From positions 1-24,069 of the forward strand of contig DASUNQ010000315.1 of the NCBI GenBank assembly GCA_036277075.1: DNA of 24,069 bases, in the 5' to 3' direction. The position numbers were made by a program, and so were the translations under genes. Position 1 is the stretch's first letter; each line of letters starts with the position of its first letter. Under the pieces are notes generated by a model, which had not been told where the DNA came from, made no database searches, and worked only from the letters and a program-made list of their open reading frames with translations. Below are positions 1 through 10,240 of this stretch, in pieces. Origin of the DNA: DASUNQ01 sp036277075 (GTDB taxonomy: Bacteria; Acidobacteriota; Thermoanaerobaculia; Multivoradales; UBA5704).

Positions 1-139
1 CCAGCGTCGGGGACGACGGCGGTCCGCCGGACGGCGCGGCGGCGACCGCGACGAGCGCCGCGGCTGCCGCCAGGAGGCCCAGGGGAAGAGGGACTCGAGG
101 GCCATGATGCCCCCGGCCATTCGTGGCGGGAATGTTCAT
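1..139 (-). CDS. N-terminus of a probable secreted protein (cut by window edge)
   Basis: A minus-strand frame opens with ATG at 139-137 and stays open to the window edge, giving 46 codons. After about 17 polar or neutral residues including an Arg, it runs into a hydrophobic stretch reading LPLGLLAAAAALVAVAAA, followed by a Pro/Ser/Gly-rich segment. That is the n-h-c layout of a Sec signal peptide, so I infer an exported protein. No good ribosome binding site precedes the ATG, and the first codons lack the strong GC3 of the rest, so the true start may be an internal non-ATG codon. The gene is divergent from the BON gene. Nothing about function can be said from the fragment. Confidence 0.45.
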   Translation of the reverse strand, partial: MNIPATNGRGHHGPRVPLPLGLLAAAAALVAVAAAPSGGPPSSPTL

Positions 140-155
140 GAAGCGCACGCTAGCC

Positions 156-183
156 GCGCCCCGCGCCCCGCGCCCCGCGCCCC
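156..183. repeat. Four tandem copies of a 7-bp unit GCGCCCC
   Basis: GCGCCCC occurs four times without interruption, followed by a degenerate GCGCGCC. It lies in the divergent intergenic region between the left-edge gene and the BON gene. It may be simple slippage in GC-rich DNA; no function is claimed. Confidence 0.8.
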
Positions 184-205
184 GCGCGCCGGGGCGGGCC
201 TTCTC

Positions 206-293
206 CCACCCAGCGGCGTGCAGTTCCCCCACCTCGCCGGGTGTCCCGCGGGGTGCGCGGCGGACGGAGGATGGCCGCGAAAGGAGAAGGATC
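206..293 (+). promoter_or_regulatory. Upstream leader of the BON gene, shared with the USP gene at 4150
   Basis: This stretch aligns with 4056-4149. Both contain CCACCC, one purine, GCGGCGTGC, a C-rich run, then CGCCG.GGTGT, with CCACCC-to-GTGT distances of 35 and 34 bp. Both then carry GGGTGCG and end in the ribosome binding site GCGAAAGGAGAAG before the ATG. No convincing -35/-10 pair is visible, so whether the common element is a promoter, an operator or part of the transcribed 5' leader is open. The likeness suggests co-regulation of the two genes. Confidence 0.55.
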
Positions 294-944
294 ATGAACG
301 ACACGCAGCTGCAGCGGGATGTGATCGACGAGCTCAAGTGGCAGCCGAGCGTCCACGCCACGGAGATCGGCGTTGCCGTCAAGGACGGCGTCGTGACGCT
401 CAGCGGCACGGTCGGCACGTATGCCGAGAAGCTGGCGGCGGAGAAGGCCGTCAAACGGGTGCGCGGTGTCAAGGCGGTGGCGGAGGACATCGCGGTGAAG
501 TTCCCGACGGGCTTCGAGCGCAGCGACACCGACATCGCGTCGGCGGCGGTCGTCGCGCTGGGGTGGGACGTCGAGGTGCCGCACGAGAAGCTCAAGGTCA
601 AGGTCGAGGACGGCTGGGTGACTCTGGAAGGGGAGGTGGACTGGGCCTTCCAGCGCGACGCCGCGACTCGCGCGGTGCGCTACCTGATGGGCGTCCGCGG
701 GGTGACCAACCTCGTCACCATCAAGCCGCGGGTCGAGACCGCGACGATCAAGCGCCGGATCGGCGAGGCCTTCAAGCGCAACGCCGAGCTCGACGCCAAC
801 CGGATCCAGGTGGACGCCATCGGCGGGCGCGTCGCGCTCTACGGCAACGTCCACTCCTGGCAGGAGCACGACGAGGCGACGCAGGTCGCCTGGTCCGCGC
901 CGGGCGTGGTCATCGTGGAGAACCACATCGCCGTCGCGCCGTGA
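294..944 (+). CDS. Triple BON-domain protein
   Basis: The product has 216 aa and three consecutive BON (bacterial OsmY and nodulation) modules at roughly residues 1-70, 75-145 and 148-215. Each shows the family pattern of an amphipathic helix, then V.V..G.VTL.G.V, then a second helix ending in GV..V.. . BON domains bind phospholipid or other envelope surfaces, and OsmY-type proteins are stress-induced. There is no signal peptide with this start, so the protein is probably cytoplasmic or binds the inner leaflet. ATG 294 is chosen because AAAGGAGAAGG lies a few bases upstream; the frame extends to 123 but without RBS or domain support. It heads a stress-gene block, and its leader is shared with the USP gene at 4150, pointing to common control. 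Confidence 0.9.
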   Translation: MNDTQLQRDVIDELKWQPSVHATEIGVAVKDGVVTLSGTVGTYAEKLAAEKAVKRVRGVKAVAEDIAVKFPTGFERSDTDIASAAVVALGWDVEVPHEKLKVKVEDGWVTLEGEVDWAFQRDAATRAVRYLMGVRGVTNLVTIKPRVETATIKRRIGEAFKRNAELDANRIQVDAIGGRVALYGNVHSWQEHDEATQVAWSAPGVVIVENHIAVAP

Positions 945-1283
945 GCGCGGCGAGCGCGAGGGGCCGCGAAGGCCCGGAGGCATGCCAATGAAAAGAGAGA
1001 CCGCTCATGCCGCCGTCGCGGCCCTCGCGCTCGCGGCCCTCGCCGCGCTCGGGCTCGCCGCCTGCGCGCGGCCGACGCCGCCGGTGAGCACGACACCGAT
1101 CGACCGCGCGGCCGAGGCGACCGCCATCCGCGGCGCCCTCCACGACCACGTCGAACGCTCGTCGGGGGTCGGCCCGATCGATCTCCAGGTGGCGCAGATC
1201 GGGATCGACTCCGACTACGCCCTGGTTACCTGGATGCACGAGGCGCAGGGCGGCCAGGCCGTGCTGCGCAAGGAGGCCGGGCA

Positions 1284-4019
<2,736 letters not shown>

Positions 4020-4023
4020 GGGG

Positions 4024-4048
4024 GCCTGCCCCACCCGGCGGGGCGGGC
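4024..4048 (+). terminator. GC hairpin just after the ATPase stop
   Basis: GCCTGCCCC (4024-4032) can pair with GGGGCGGGC (4040-4048) across a 7-nt loop, a 9-bp stem with one G-U pair. It starts five bases after the ATPase stop codon. No U-tract follows, so it may be a Rho-assisted terminator or an mRNA 3'-end stabiliser. Confidence 0.35.
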
Positions 4049-4055
4049 GCCGCGG

Positions 4056-4149
4056 CCACCCGGCGGCGTGCGCTCCCCCGCCCGCCGAGGTGTCGGCGCG
4101 CGGCCACGCCCGCCGTAGGGTGCGAGTAGGGAAGCGAAAGGAGAAGACG
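4056..4149 (+). promoter_or_regulatory. Upstream leader of the first USP gene, shared with the BON gene
   Basis: This is the second copy of the element at 206-293. CCACCCGGCGG here is also directly repeated 24 bp upstream (4032-4042). The shared blocks are CCACCC.GCGGCGTGC, CGCCG.GGTGT, GGGTGCG and the RBS GCGAAAGGAGAAG. It suggests that the USP operon can be transcribed separately from the ATPase and together with the BON gene. Confidence 0.55.
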
Positions 4150-5169
4150 ATGGCCCGCAACGACAAGCCCTTCACCTCGAGCTGCGCAGCGAACCGGCTC
4201 GAGACCGTCCTGGTCGGCACTGCCCTCGACGACGACAGCGACGCCGTTGTGCGCGTCGCGCTCGCGGCGGCGCGCGCGGCCGGCGCCCGCCTGCACGTCG
4301 TGCACGCCATCGAGATCGAGCCGGTCGAGATGGCGCTCGATCCCATGTGGCTCACCGGCGAGCTGGTCGAAGAGATCACCGCCGAACGGCGCCGCGCGCT
4401 GGCGGCGCAGCTCACACGGCTCGCCGCCGGTCAGGAGATCGCGAGCTCGTCCGTAGTCCGCGGCGAGGCCTATCGCGTGCTGCTCGACGCGGCGCAGTCG
4501 GCGCGGGCCGGTCTGATCGTCGTCGGCGCGGCGCGCGCGATGGGCACCCTCGGCCGCCTCCTCGGCTCGACCGCCGACCGGCTGCTGCGCAAGTCGTCCC
4601 GGCCGCTGCTCGTCGTGCGCGGCCGGCTGGCGCTGCCGCCGGAGCGGGTCCTGGCGCCGGTGGACCTCGCTCCGCTTTCCCTCGACGCGCTGCGCTACGG
4701 GCTGCACCTGCTGCGGCAGACCGGGGACGGTGCGCCCGCGCGGCTGACGGCGCTGCACGTCCTCGACCCCGCGGCGCACCCGACGTTGCGTCATCGGCAG
4801 ATGTCGCCGGCCGAGCTCGACGCAGCGGAGGACGCCGCGCGGGCGGCCCTGACCGCCGTCGCTGCCGACTGTCGCGCCCTCGAGCCCGTTGCCGTCGAGG
4901 CGGCGCTGCGCTCTGGCGATCCGAGCAGCCAGATCCTCGCCGCCGCCGAGGAGGCCGGCGCAGACCTGCTCCTCATGGGCACCCACTCCCGCAGCCCGCT
5001 CGACCGGCTGCTGCTCGGCAGCGTCGCGGCGCAGGTCGTGCGAGAGGCCCACTGCAGCGTGCTGGCCGTGCCGCCCGAGGCGGCGCTGGGCGCGGCCCTG
5101 GCCGAGGCCGTCGTGGCGGGGACCGAGCCGGCGTTCTCGAGCCCCTCCGCTCTCGTGGCCGTGCGGTGA
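4150..5169 (+). CDS. Tandem universal stress protein (two USP domains)
   Basis: The product has 339 aa and two USP (UspA/Rossmann-like) domains at about residues 15-155 and 160-325. Each starts with a strand and acidic patch (VLVGTALDDDSDAV; VLAPVDLAPLSLDAL) and ends in the ATP-binding signature G-2X-G-9X-G(S/T): GAARAMGTLGRLLGST in the first and GTHSRSPLDRLLLGS in the second. Both signatures look intact, so ATP binding is plausible. USPs act in the cytoplasm in survival of oxygen, energy or redox stress. ATG 4150 is chosen over the upstream ATG 4090 because AAGGAGAAG sits five to six bases before it. It follows the ATPase, which fits a stress-regulon setting, and is followed after 4 bp by a 34-codon ORF. 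Confidence 0.93.
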   Translation: MARNDKPFTSSCAANRLETVLVGTALDDDSDAVVRVALAAARAAGARLHVVHAIEIEPVEMALDPMWLTGELVEEITAERRRALAAQLTRLAAGQEIASSSVVRGEAYRVLLDAAQSARAGLIVVGAARAMGTLGRLLGSTADRLLRKSSRPLLVVRGRLALPPERVLAPVDLAPLSLDALRYGLHLLRQTGDGAPARLTALHVLDPAAHPTLRHRQMSPAELDAAEDAARAALTAVAADCRALEPVAVEAALRSGDPSSQILAAAEEAGADLLLMGTHSRSPLDRLLLGSVAAQVVREAHCSVLAVPPEAALGAALAEAVVAGTEPAFSSPSALVAVR

Positions 5170-5173
5170 AGCG

Positions 5174-5278
5174 ATGACGACGCACGCCGGCATCTACGCC
5201 AAGGGCTTCGCGGCCTGGCCTGCTTTCGGCGCCGTCTGGCTCGTCCTGACGCTGCCGGCACTCGGAGGTGTGACATGA
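5174..5278 (+). pseudogene. 34-codon ORF: internally deleted copy of the membrane protein gene at 14625
   Basis: The ORF starts AGIYAKGFAAW..FGAV, identical in that run to residues 7-17 and 20-23 of the 154-aa membrane protein encoded at 14625-15089. It then jumps to WLVLTLPALGGV, which matches residues 80 onward (WVVLTLLFEFGV) of the same protein. About 57 codons are missing between the two parts, and the DNA is also closely similar. It ends in an ATGA overlap with the next USP gene, so its translation could still feed the USP start even if the peptide itself does nothing. It could encode one short hydrophobic peptide. I read it as a deletion relic kept as a leader. Confidence 0.65.
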
Positions 5279-6222
5279 AAGGTATCGAGAAGATCGTCAT
5301 CGGCACCTCACTGGCGAGCGAGAGCGACGCGGTGGTGGACGCCGGCGTCGCGCTGGCGCTGGCGAGCGGCGCGGGGGTGGAGCTGGTCCACGCCCTGCCC
5401 CGCCCGGTTGACCTCTACCCCGGCGCGCCGGCCCTCGGCGAGGACTGGTTCCTCACCCTCGAGCAGGAGCTGCGCGAGCGGCTGGACGCCCAGGCCGCCG
5501 CCCGCGGCCTCGACCGCGTCCGCCACGTCCGCCGCGTCGAGCTCGGCCCGCCGCACCAGGTGCTGCTCGCGCGCGCCGCCCCCGCCGGGCTCGTCGTCAT
5601 CGGCGCCGCGGTCGGCGGCACGCCGCACCGGCGCCTCCTCGGCTCGACCGCCGACCGCCTCCTGCGCAGGGCGAGCTGCCCGGTGCTCATCGTCCGGCCG
5701 GGCTGCGCCATGCCACCGGTGCGCGTTCTCCTCGCCACCGACCTCTCCGCCACCGCCGTCGGCGTGCTGCGGCGCGGGCTCGAGGTCGCGCTGCCGGCCG
5801 AAGGGGCGCGGGCCGACGTCGAGGTCCTCTTCGTCCACACCGTCAGCAGCGAGACGTCGATCCACTTCACCCGCGAGCAGATGCACCGCTTCGCCGAAGA
5901 GGAGCTGTGGCGCGTCGCCCGCACGGCGCTTCCGGATGGCCCCTTGGTGCGCTGCAACGTGCGCCAGGGATACGTCGCCGAGGAGATCATCGCCGAGGCC
6001 GAGAGCTGCAAGCCCGACCTGCTCGTCGTCGGCACGCACGGCGCGAGCGGCCTCGAGCGCGCGCTCCTCGGCAGCGTCGCCGCCCAGGTCGTGCGCGACG
6101 CCCCGGGCAGCGTGCTCGTCGTTCCGCCCGCGGCGGCGGCCGAGGAGTGCGGGACCGGCGCCGACTGGATCTTCGTCCCCGACGAGTCGAGCTCCATCCC
6201 CGAGCACGTCCGGGCTCTGTAG
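5275..6222 (+). CDS. Tandem universal stress protein (two USP domains)
   Basis: The product has 315 aa and two USP domains at about residues 3-142 and 147-293. The nucleotide-binding signatures are GAAVGGTPHRRLLGST and GTHGASGLERALLGS, both intact in the G-2X-G-9X-G(S/T) sense. A 20-residue acidic tail follows the second domain. GGAGG lies five bases before the ATG. The start overlaps the stop of the preceding 34-codon ORF as ATGA, which suggests translational coupling. It shares architecture with the USPs at 4150 and 22551 and probably arose by duplication. It stands 15 bp before the OsmC-like gene. The role is cytoplasmic stress survival; the specific ligand or client is unknown. Confidence 0.93.
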   Translation: MKGIEKIVIGTSLASESDAVVDAGVALALASGAGVELVHALPRPVDLYPGAPALGEDWFLTLEQELRERLDAQAAARGLDRVRHVRRVELGPPHQVLLARAAPAGLVVIGAAVGGTPHRRLLGSTADRLLRRASCPVLIVRPGCAMPPVRVLLATDLSATAVGVLRRGLEVALPAEGARADVEVLFVHTVSSETSIHFTREQMHRFAEEELWRVARTALPDGPLVRCNVRQGYVAEEIIAEAESCKPDLLVVGTHGASGLERALLGSVAAQVVRDAPGSVLVVPPAAAAEECGTGADWIFVPDESSSIPEHVRAL

Positions 6223-6237
6223 GAAAGGAGAGACACC

Positions 6238-6666
6238 ATGATGCAGATCACCTTTCCCGGAGGCGTGGCCGTCGAGGCCGCCTTCGGAGGACACACCATC
6301 CGCACGGACCAGCCGCGAAAGGCGGGCGGCGCCGACTCGGCGCCGTCGCCCTTCGACCTCTTCCTCGCCGCGATCGGCACCTGCGCGGGGTACTACGCGC
6401 TCCGCTTCTGCCAGGAGCGGGTCCTTGGGACCGAGGGCCTCGGCCTGACCCTCGAGACCGACCTCGACGCGCGCGGGCACGTGACGACGGTGCGGCTCGA
6501 GATCGCCCTGCCGCCGCACTTCCCCGAGAAGTACCGCCCCGCGATCGTGCGCGCGGTCGAGCACTGCAAGGTCAAGGCGCACATCGAGGAGCCGCCGCGC
6601 TTCGAGGTCGCGGCGGTGGAAGGCCGGAGCGCGCCGCTCGTCGCGGCGGCGGCCGGGGCGCCGTGA
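6238..6666 (+). CDS. OsmC/Ohr-family protein
   Basis: The product has 142 aa, the usual length for OsmC-like proteins. The family is cytoplasmic; its active members reduce organic hydroperoxides with two cysteines. Here they would be Cys49, in PFDLFLAAIGTCAGYYA, and Cys110, in VEHCKVKAHI, in the expected places (start of the central helix and the C-terminal helix). A third Cys58 is nearby. The residues around Cys49 match the YhfA-like/OsmC branch more than classical Ohr, so the substrate is unclear. AAAGGAGAG precedes two adjacent ATG codons (6238 and 6241); either may be used. It follows the USP gene by 15 bp and is likely in the same operon. Confidence 0.88.
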   Translation: MMQITFPGGVAVEAAFGGHTIRTDQPRKAGGADSAPSPFDLFLAAIGTCAGYYALRFCQERVLGTEGLGLTLETDLDARGHVTTVRLEIALPPHFPEKYRPAIVRAVEHCKVKAHIEEPPRFEVAAVEGRSAPLVAAAAGAP

Positions 6667-6722
6667 CCAGGGCCGCCGCCACGGCGGCGGCCGCTGTTCC
6701 GATCCGGTATCGTCCGGCGGCG

Positions 6723-8888
6723 ATGAGCGCACCGTCCGTCCCGCCCGCGGCGGGCCCCCTGTCGCCGCGTCCGCTCGACGCCATCTTCGCGCCGCGCTCG
6801 ATCGCCGTCGTCGGCGCCTCGCGCCGGCGCGACTCGATCGGCTTCTCGCTGCTGCACAACCTGGTGGTCCACGAGTTCAAGGGGGCGATCTACCCGGTCA
6901 ACCCCCACGCCCGCGCCATCCACTCGCTCCGCTGCTACGCGGCGGTCGGGGAGATCCCCGACCCGATCGACCTCGCGGTCATCGTCGTGCCGCGGCCTCT
7001 CGTGCAGGAGGCGGTCGAGGCCTGCCTCGCGAAGGGGGTGCGCGGCCTCGTCGTCATCACCGCCGGCTACTCCGAGACCGGCGAGGAAGGGGCGGCGCAC
7101 GAGCGGCGGCTACGCGACACGGTGCGCGCCGCCGGCGCGCGGATGATCGGCCCCAACTGCATGGGCGTCATCAACACCCAGGCGGGCGTCGACATGAACG
7201 CCACTTTCGCGCCGGTGCCGGCGCGCCCCGGCTCGCTGGGCTTCGTCAGTCAATCGGGGGCGCTCGGGGTGGCGATCCTCAACGTCGCCGGGCAGCTCGG
7301 AATGGGGCTGACGCAGTTCGTGTCGATGGGCAACAAGGCCGACGTCTCGGGGAACGACCTGCTCGAGCACTGGGAGGACGACCCGGCGACGCGCGTCGTC
7401 GCCATGTACCTGGAGTCCTTCGGCAACCCGCGCCGCTTCACCGAGATCGCCAAACGCGTCGGGCGGAAGAAGCCGATCCTGGTCGTCAAGTCGGGGCGGA
7501 CGGCGGAGGGGGCGCGCGCCGCCACCAGCCACACCGGCGCCATCGCCGGCGCCGACGTCACCGTCTCGGCCTTCCTGGATCGCTGCGGCGTGCTGCGCGC
7601 CGCGAGCATCGAGGAGCTGTTCGACGTCGCGCTGGCGCTCGACCGCTGCCCGCTGCCGGCGGGGAACCGCGTCGGCATCGTCACCAACGCCGGCGGACCG
7701 GCGATCATGGCCACCGACGCCTGCGTCGACCAGGGACTGCGGATGGCGGAGCTTTCGGCCGGGACGCGCGAGCGCCTCGCCGCCTTCCTGCCGCACGCGG
7801 CGAGCCTCGGCAACCCGGTCGACATGATCGCCTCGGCGACGGTCGAGCACTACGGCGCGACGCTCGAGGCGGTGCTCGACGACCCCGGCGTGGATCTCGC
7901 CATGGTGATCAACGTCACGCCGCTCCTCGCCAACCCGATCGACGTGCTGGAGGAGGTCGGGCGGGTGGCGGCGCCGCGCGAAAAGCCGGTGCTCGCGGTG
8001 ATGATGGCGACCGAGGAGTTCTACGCCGCGGCGCGCGAGCGCCGGCACCTGCCTCCGGTCTACCACTTCCCAGAGCCGGCGGCGAGGGCGCTGGCGGTGC
8101 TCGCCCGCTACTCCGCCTGGCGGCGCCGGCCGGCGGAGGAGGCGCCGCCGGAGTTTCCCGCCGACGACGCGGCGGTGGCGGCGATCCTGGCCGCGGCGGC
8201 GCGGCGGGAGCCCGGCGGGTATCTGGGGCCGGGGGAGGCGTTGCGCGTCCTCGAGCTGTACGGTGTGCCGGTGGCGCCCTGGCGGATCGCTGCGACGGCG
8301 GACGCTGCGGTCGCCGCCGCGGGGGAGCTGGGCTTCCCGGTGGCGCTCAAGGCCATCGCGCCCGGGCTGGTGCACAAGAGCGACATCGGCGCGGTGCGGC
8401 TGGGGCTGGCGGAAGCCGCGGCGGTGGCGGCGGCGGCGCGGGAGATGGCGGCCGGCCTCGCGGCGGCGGGATACCGGCTGGAGGGGTACTTCCTGCAGCC
8501 CATGGTCGGCGGCGGCCACGAGGTGATCTTCGGCGTCTCGACCGACCCGCGCTTCGGCCCGCTCCTGATGTTCGGCCTGGGCGGCAAGTACGTCGAGGTC
8601 TTCAAGGACGTCCGCTTCGGCGTCCCGCCGCTGTCGCGGCACGAGGCGCGCGAGATCGTGCGCGGCATCCGCGGCTTCGCGCTCCTCGAAGGCGTGCGCG
8701 GCGAGCCGGGGGCGGACCTGGAGGTGCTGGAGGAGGTGCTCCTCCGGCTGGCGCAGCTCGTCCAGCGGCATCCCTCGATCCACGAGCTGGACGTCAACCC
8801 GTTCCTGGCGGCGCCGCGGCACGAGCGCGCGGTGGCGCTCGATGCCCGGATCCGGGTCGGCGCCGCCTACCGGGGCGGGGTCGTGTAG
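6723..8888 (+). CDS. Acetate/acyl-CoA synthetase (ADP-forming), fused alpha-beta type
   Basis: The enzyme converts an acyl-CoA, ADP and phosphate into acid, CoA and ATP (reversible), giving ATP by substrate-level phosphorylation. The 721-aa product has the usual order: CoA-binding Rossmann domain (about 15-140), succinyl-CoA-ligase-like domains (about 150-450), and ATP-grasp beta domain (about 490-715). The phosphorelay histidines are present: His270 in ATSHTGA and His551 in VHKSDIG. There is no GNAT domain, so it is not a Pat-type protein acetylase. ATG 6723 lacks a Shine-Dalgarno sequence but has TATCGT (6708-6713) nine bases upstream, so a leaderless mRNA is possible. An alternative GTG at 6663 overlaps the OsmC stop. 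Its context suggests energy conservation during anaerobiosis. Its 3' end overlaps the convergent gene by 22 bp. Confidence 0.95.
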   Translation: MSAPSVPPAAGPLSPRPLDAIFAPRSIAVVGASRRRDSIGFSLLHNLVVHEFKGAIYPVNPHARAIHSLRCYAAVGEIPDPIDLAVIVVPRPLVQEAVEACLAKGVRGLVVITAGYSETGEEGAAHERRLRDTVRAAGARMIGPNCMGVINTQAGVDMNATFAPVPARPGSLGFVSQSGALGVAILNVAGQLGMGLTQFVSMGNKADVSGNDLLEHWEDDPATRVVAMYLESFGNPRRFTEIAKRVGRKKPILVVKSGRTAEGARAATSHTGAIAGADVTVSAFLDRCGVLRAASIEELFDVALALDRCPLPAGNRVGIVTNAGGPAIMATDACVDQGLRMAELSAGTRERLAAFLPHAASLGNPVDMIASATVEHYGATLEAVLDDPGVDLAMVINVTPLLANPIDVLEEVGRVAAPREKPVLAVMMATEEFYAAARERRHLPPVYHFPEPAARALAVLARYSAWRRRPAEEAPPEFPADDAAVAAILAAAARREPGGYLGPGEALRVLELYGVPVAPWRIAATADAAVAAAGELGFPVALKAIAPGLVHKSDIGAVRLGLAEAAAVAAAAREMAAGLAAAGYRLEGYFLQPMVGGGHEVIFGVSTDPRFGPLLMFGLGGKYVEVFKDVRFGVPPLSRHEAREIVRGIRGFALLEGVRGEPGADLEVLEEVLLRLAQLVQRHPSIHELDVNPFLAAPRHERAVALDARIRVGAAYRGGVV

Positions 8889-9073
8889 CTGACGATCGAG
8901 AAGAGGTAGAGGAGCACGCCGGCGGCGACGAGGGTGCCGCCGATGACGAGGAAGGCGAGGAAGGACGTGGGGTGGGCCCAGAAGAGGGTCAGCGCCTCGA
9001 TCGCCAGACCGAGCGACACCAGCAGCGCGGCGATCTTGAAGCGGCGCGCGAGCACTGCTTCGGCGGCGGTCAC
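8867..9073 (-). CDS. Small two-helix membrane protein
   Basis: The product has 68 aa. Two hydrophobic segments lie at about residues 13-30 and 36-60, with a short positively charged N-terminus (LARRFK). I do not recognise a family. GTG 9073 is chosen because GGAGG sits eight bases before it, and because GTGA overlaps the stop of the NapC-type gene, a coupling typical of co-translated partners. The context suggests a small accessory subunit of the membrane quinol dehydrogenase, but nothing in its sequence (no heme motif, no Cys) shows that directly. The 3' end overlaps the convergent synthetase gene. Confidence 0.7.
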   Translation of the reverse strand: MTAAEAVLARRFKIAALLVSLGLAIEALTLFWAHPTSFLAFLVIGGTLVAAGVLLYLFSIVSYTTPPR

Positions 9074-9684
9074 CGGCGGGCCTCCTTCCACAACGGCTTG
9101 CCGGTGAGCTCGTCCACCTCGTGGACCACGTCGTGGCACTCCAGGCAGGAGGTCCGGTTGGTGCGCAGCTCGTCGCGGATCTCCACGTGCAGCTCGCTCT
9201 CCTCGAATTTCCGCGCGCCGGCGTGGCAGTGCAGGCACTCGCGGTTGTTGTAGGGCTCGTAAAGCGAGATCTTCTCCGGCGCGCCGGCGAGGTAGTAGAC
9301 GTAAACGTGCCGCAGGCCGCGCAGCTTCGCCTTGGCGTCACCGAACATCGTGTAGTCGGTGTGGCAGGTGAAGCAGGCCTGCTCGCGCGGCACGCGGTTG
9401 TTCTGGAAGTGGCTGGCCGGCACGAAGCTCGCGTCGTCCACCCGCAGGCTCTCGCCGTACGGCTCCATGACGTGGCAGGAGAGGCAGAACTCCGTCGACT
9501 TGGAGCGCTCGACGTGGGCCGACACCCCGAGGGCCGTCATCGCCAGCGGCAGCACCAGCAGGGCGAGGAAGGCCAGGACCTTGCCGCCGCGCGCCGCCGT
9601 CAGCGCCGGCCGCAGGGCCACCAGCGCGGCCAGCGCGACGGTGACCAGCGTGAGGACCGCGAGGGCTTCCGAGAAGAAGGGCAT
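9070..9684 (-). CDS. NapC/NirT/NrfH-family tetraheme cytochrome c
   Basis: Members oxidise membrane quinol and pass electrons to periplasmic partners. The 204-aa product has two hydrophobic segments (about 5-28 and 35-55) and then four CxxCH heme motifs: CLSCH (67-71), CFTCH (104-108), CLHCH (150-154) and CLECH (180-184). Met73, just after the first motif, resembles the CxxCHxM heme-1 site in NrfH and NapC. Typical members have one anchor helix; the extra N-terminal segment is slightly unusual. The gene lies 9 bp after the monoheme cytochrome gene. It is divergent from the decaheme-porin pair, for which it is the obvious electron donor. No terminal reductase gene is adjacent. The nearest RBS-like sequence is inside the upstream gene. 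Confidence 0.92.
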   Translation of the reverse strand: MPFFSEALAVLTLVTVALAALVALRPALTAARGGKVLAFLALLVLPLAMTALGVSAHVERSKSTEFCLSCHVMEPYGESLRVDDASFVPASHFQNNRVPREQACFTCHTDYTMFGDAKAKLRGLRHVYVYYLAGAPEKISLYEPYNNRECLHCHAGARKFEESELHVEIRDELRTNRTSCLECHDVVHEVDELTGKPLWKEARR

Positions 9685-9693
9685 GCCGGCGAG

Positions 9694-10053
9694 TTACTTC
9701 TTCTCCTGCTGCTGCAGCCACGCGATCAGGGCGCCGATCTCCTCGTCGCTGCCGGTGAACTCCTTCTTGTGCTTCTTGCCGTCGACGTCGGCCTTCTTCC
9801 GCAGGTAGTTGTTGAGCAGCGTCGCGTCGCGCTTGCTCGACTTTCCCGTCAGGTCGGGACCCTTCAACGCCGCGGACTTGGTCGTCGCGGTGATGGCCGC
9901 CGACGAGACGTCGTGGCAGAGGTTGCACTTCTGGGCGAGGAAGATCGCCTTACCGTCGAGCTTGGCCTGAGCGGCAACCGTCGCGGGCGTCGCGACGGCG
10001 AGAAACAGGAGCAGGGCGCAGATGGCGCCGGCGAGGGTGAGGGTGGCTTTCAT
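9694..10053 (-). CDS. Monoheme c-type cytochrome, exported, lacking a Met ligand
   Basis: The product has 119 aa. Residues 1-28 form a Sec signal peptide ending AA-QA, and one heme motif CNLCH (43-47) follows. The mature part contains no methionine at all, so the usual class I His/Met ligation is impossible. His95 in DGKKHKK, near where the Met ligand would fall, is the best candidate sixth ligand, with Lys as an alternative. A Lys-rich C-terminal half suggests docking to acidic partners. AAAGGGG precedes the ATG. It leads the minus-strand operon with the tetraheme quinol dehydrogenase, so it is probably a periplasmic shuttle. Confidence 0.9.
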   Translation of the reverse strand: MKATLTLAGAICALLLFLAVATPATVAAQAKLDGKAIFLAQKCNLCHDVSSAAITATTKSAALKGPDLTGKSSKRDATLLNNYLRKKADVDGKKHKKEFTGSDEEIGALIAWLQQQEKK

Positions 10054-10240
10054 GTCGCCCCTTTCGAGGTTGCAATCGATCCGTTTGGAGCTATTCTAAG
10101 ACTACCTGCTCCGGTCTCCGTCCCACCCCGGGGGGTGGGGAAGCAAACCACCCCGTGGGCCGTGGCGCAGGAGTCCGGCGGCGCGAAAGATGGAGCCGTA
10201 GGTCGTGGAAGTCCAACCCGCGAAGCGGGAGGAGGACCCG
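10054..10240. promoter_or_regulatory. Divergent control region between the cytochrome operons, with inverted repeat
   Basis: This is the only space from which the two divergent cytochrome operons can start. It holds a perfect inverted repeat, CCCACCCC (10122-10129) and GGGGTGGG (10132-10139), separated by 2 bp. A second CCACCCC lies nearby at about 10148. On the minus strand TAGAAT (10098-10093) fits a -10 element, but no good -35 is seen. The repeat could be an operator read in both directions. GGAGGAGG is the ribosome binding site of the decaheme gene. Confidence 0.5.

Noticed and set aside
7110..9341. Minus-strand frame of 743 codons opposite the acyl-CoA synthetase
   Set aside because: The sense strand carries a complete conserved enzyme; the antisense product has no recognisable domain.
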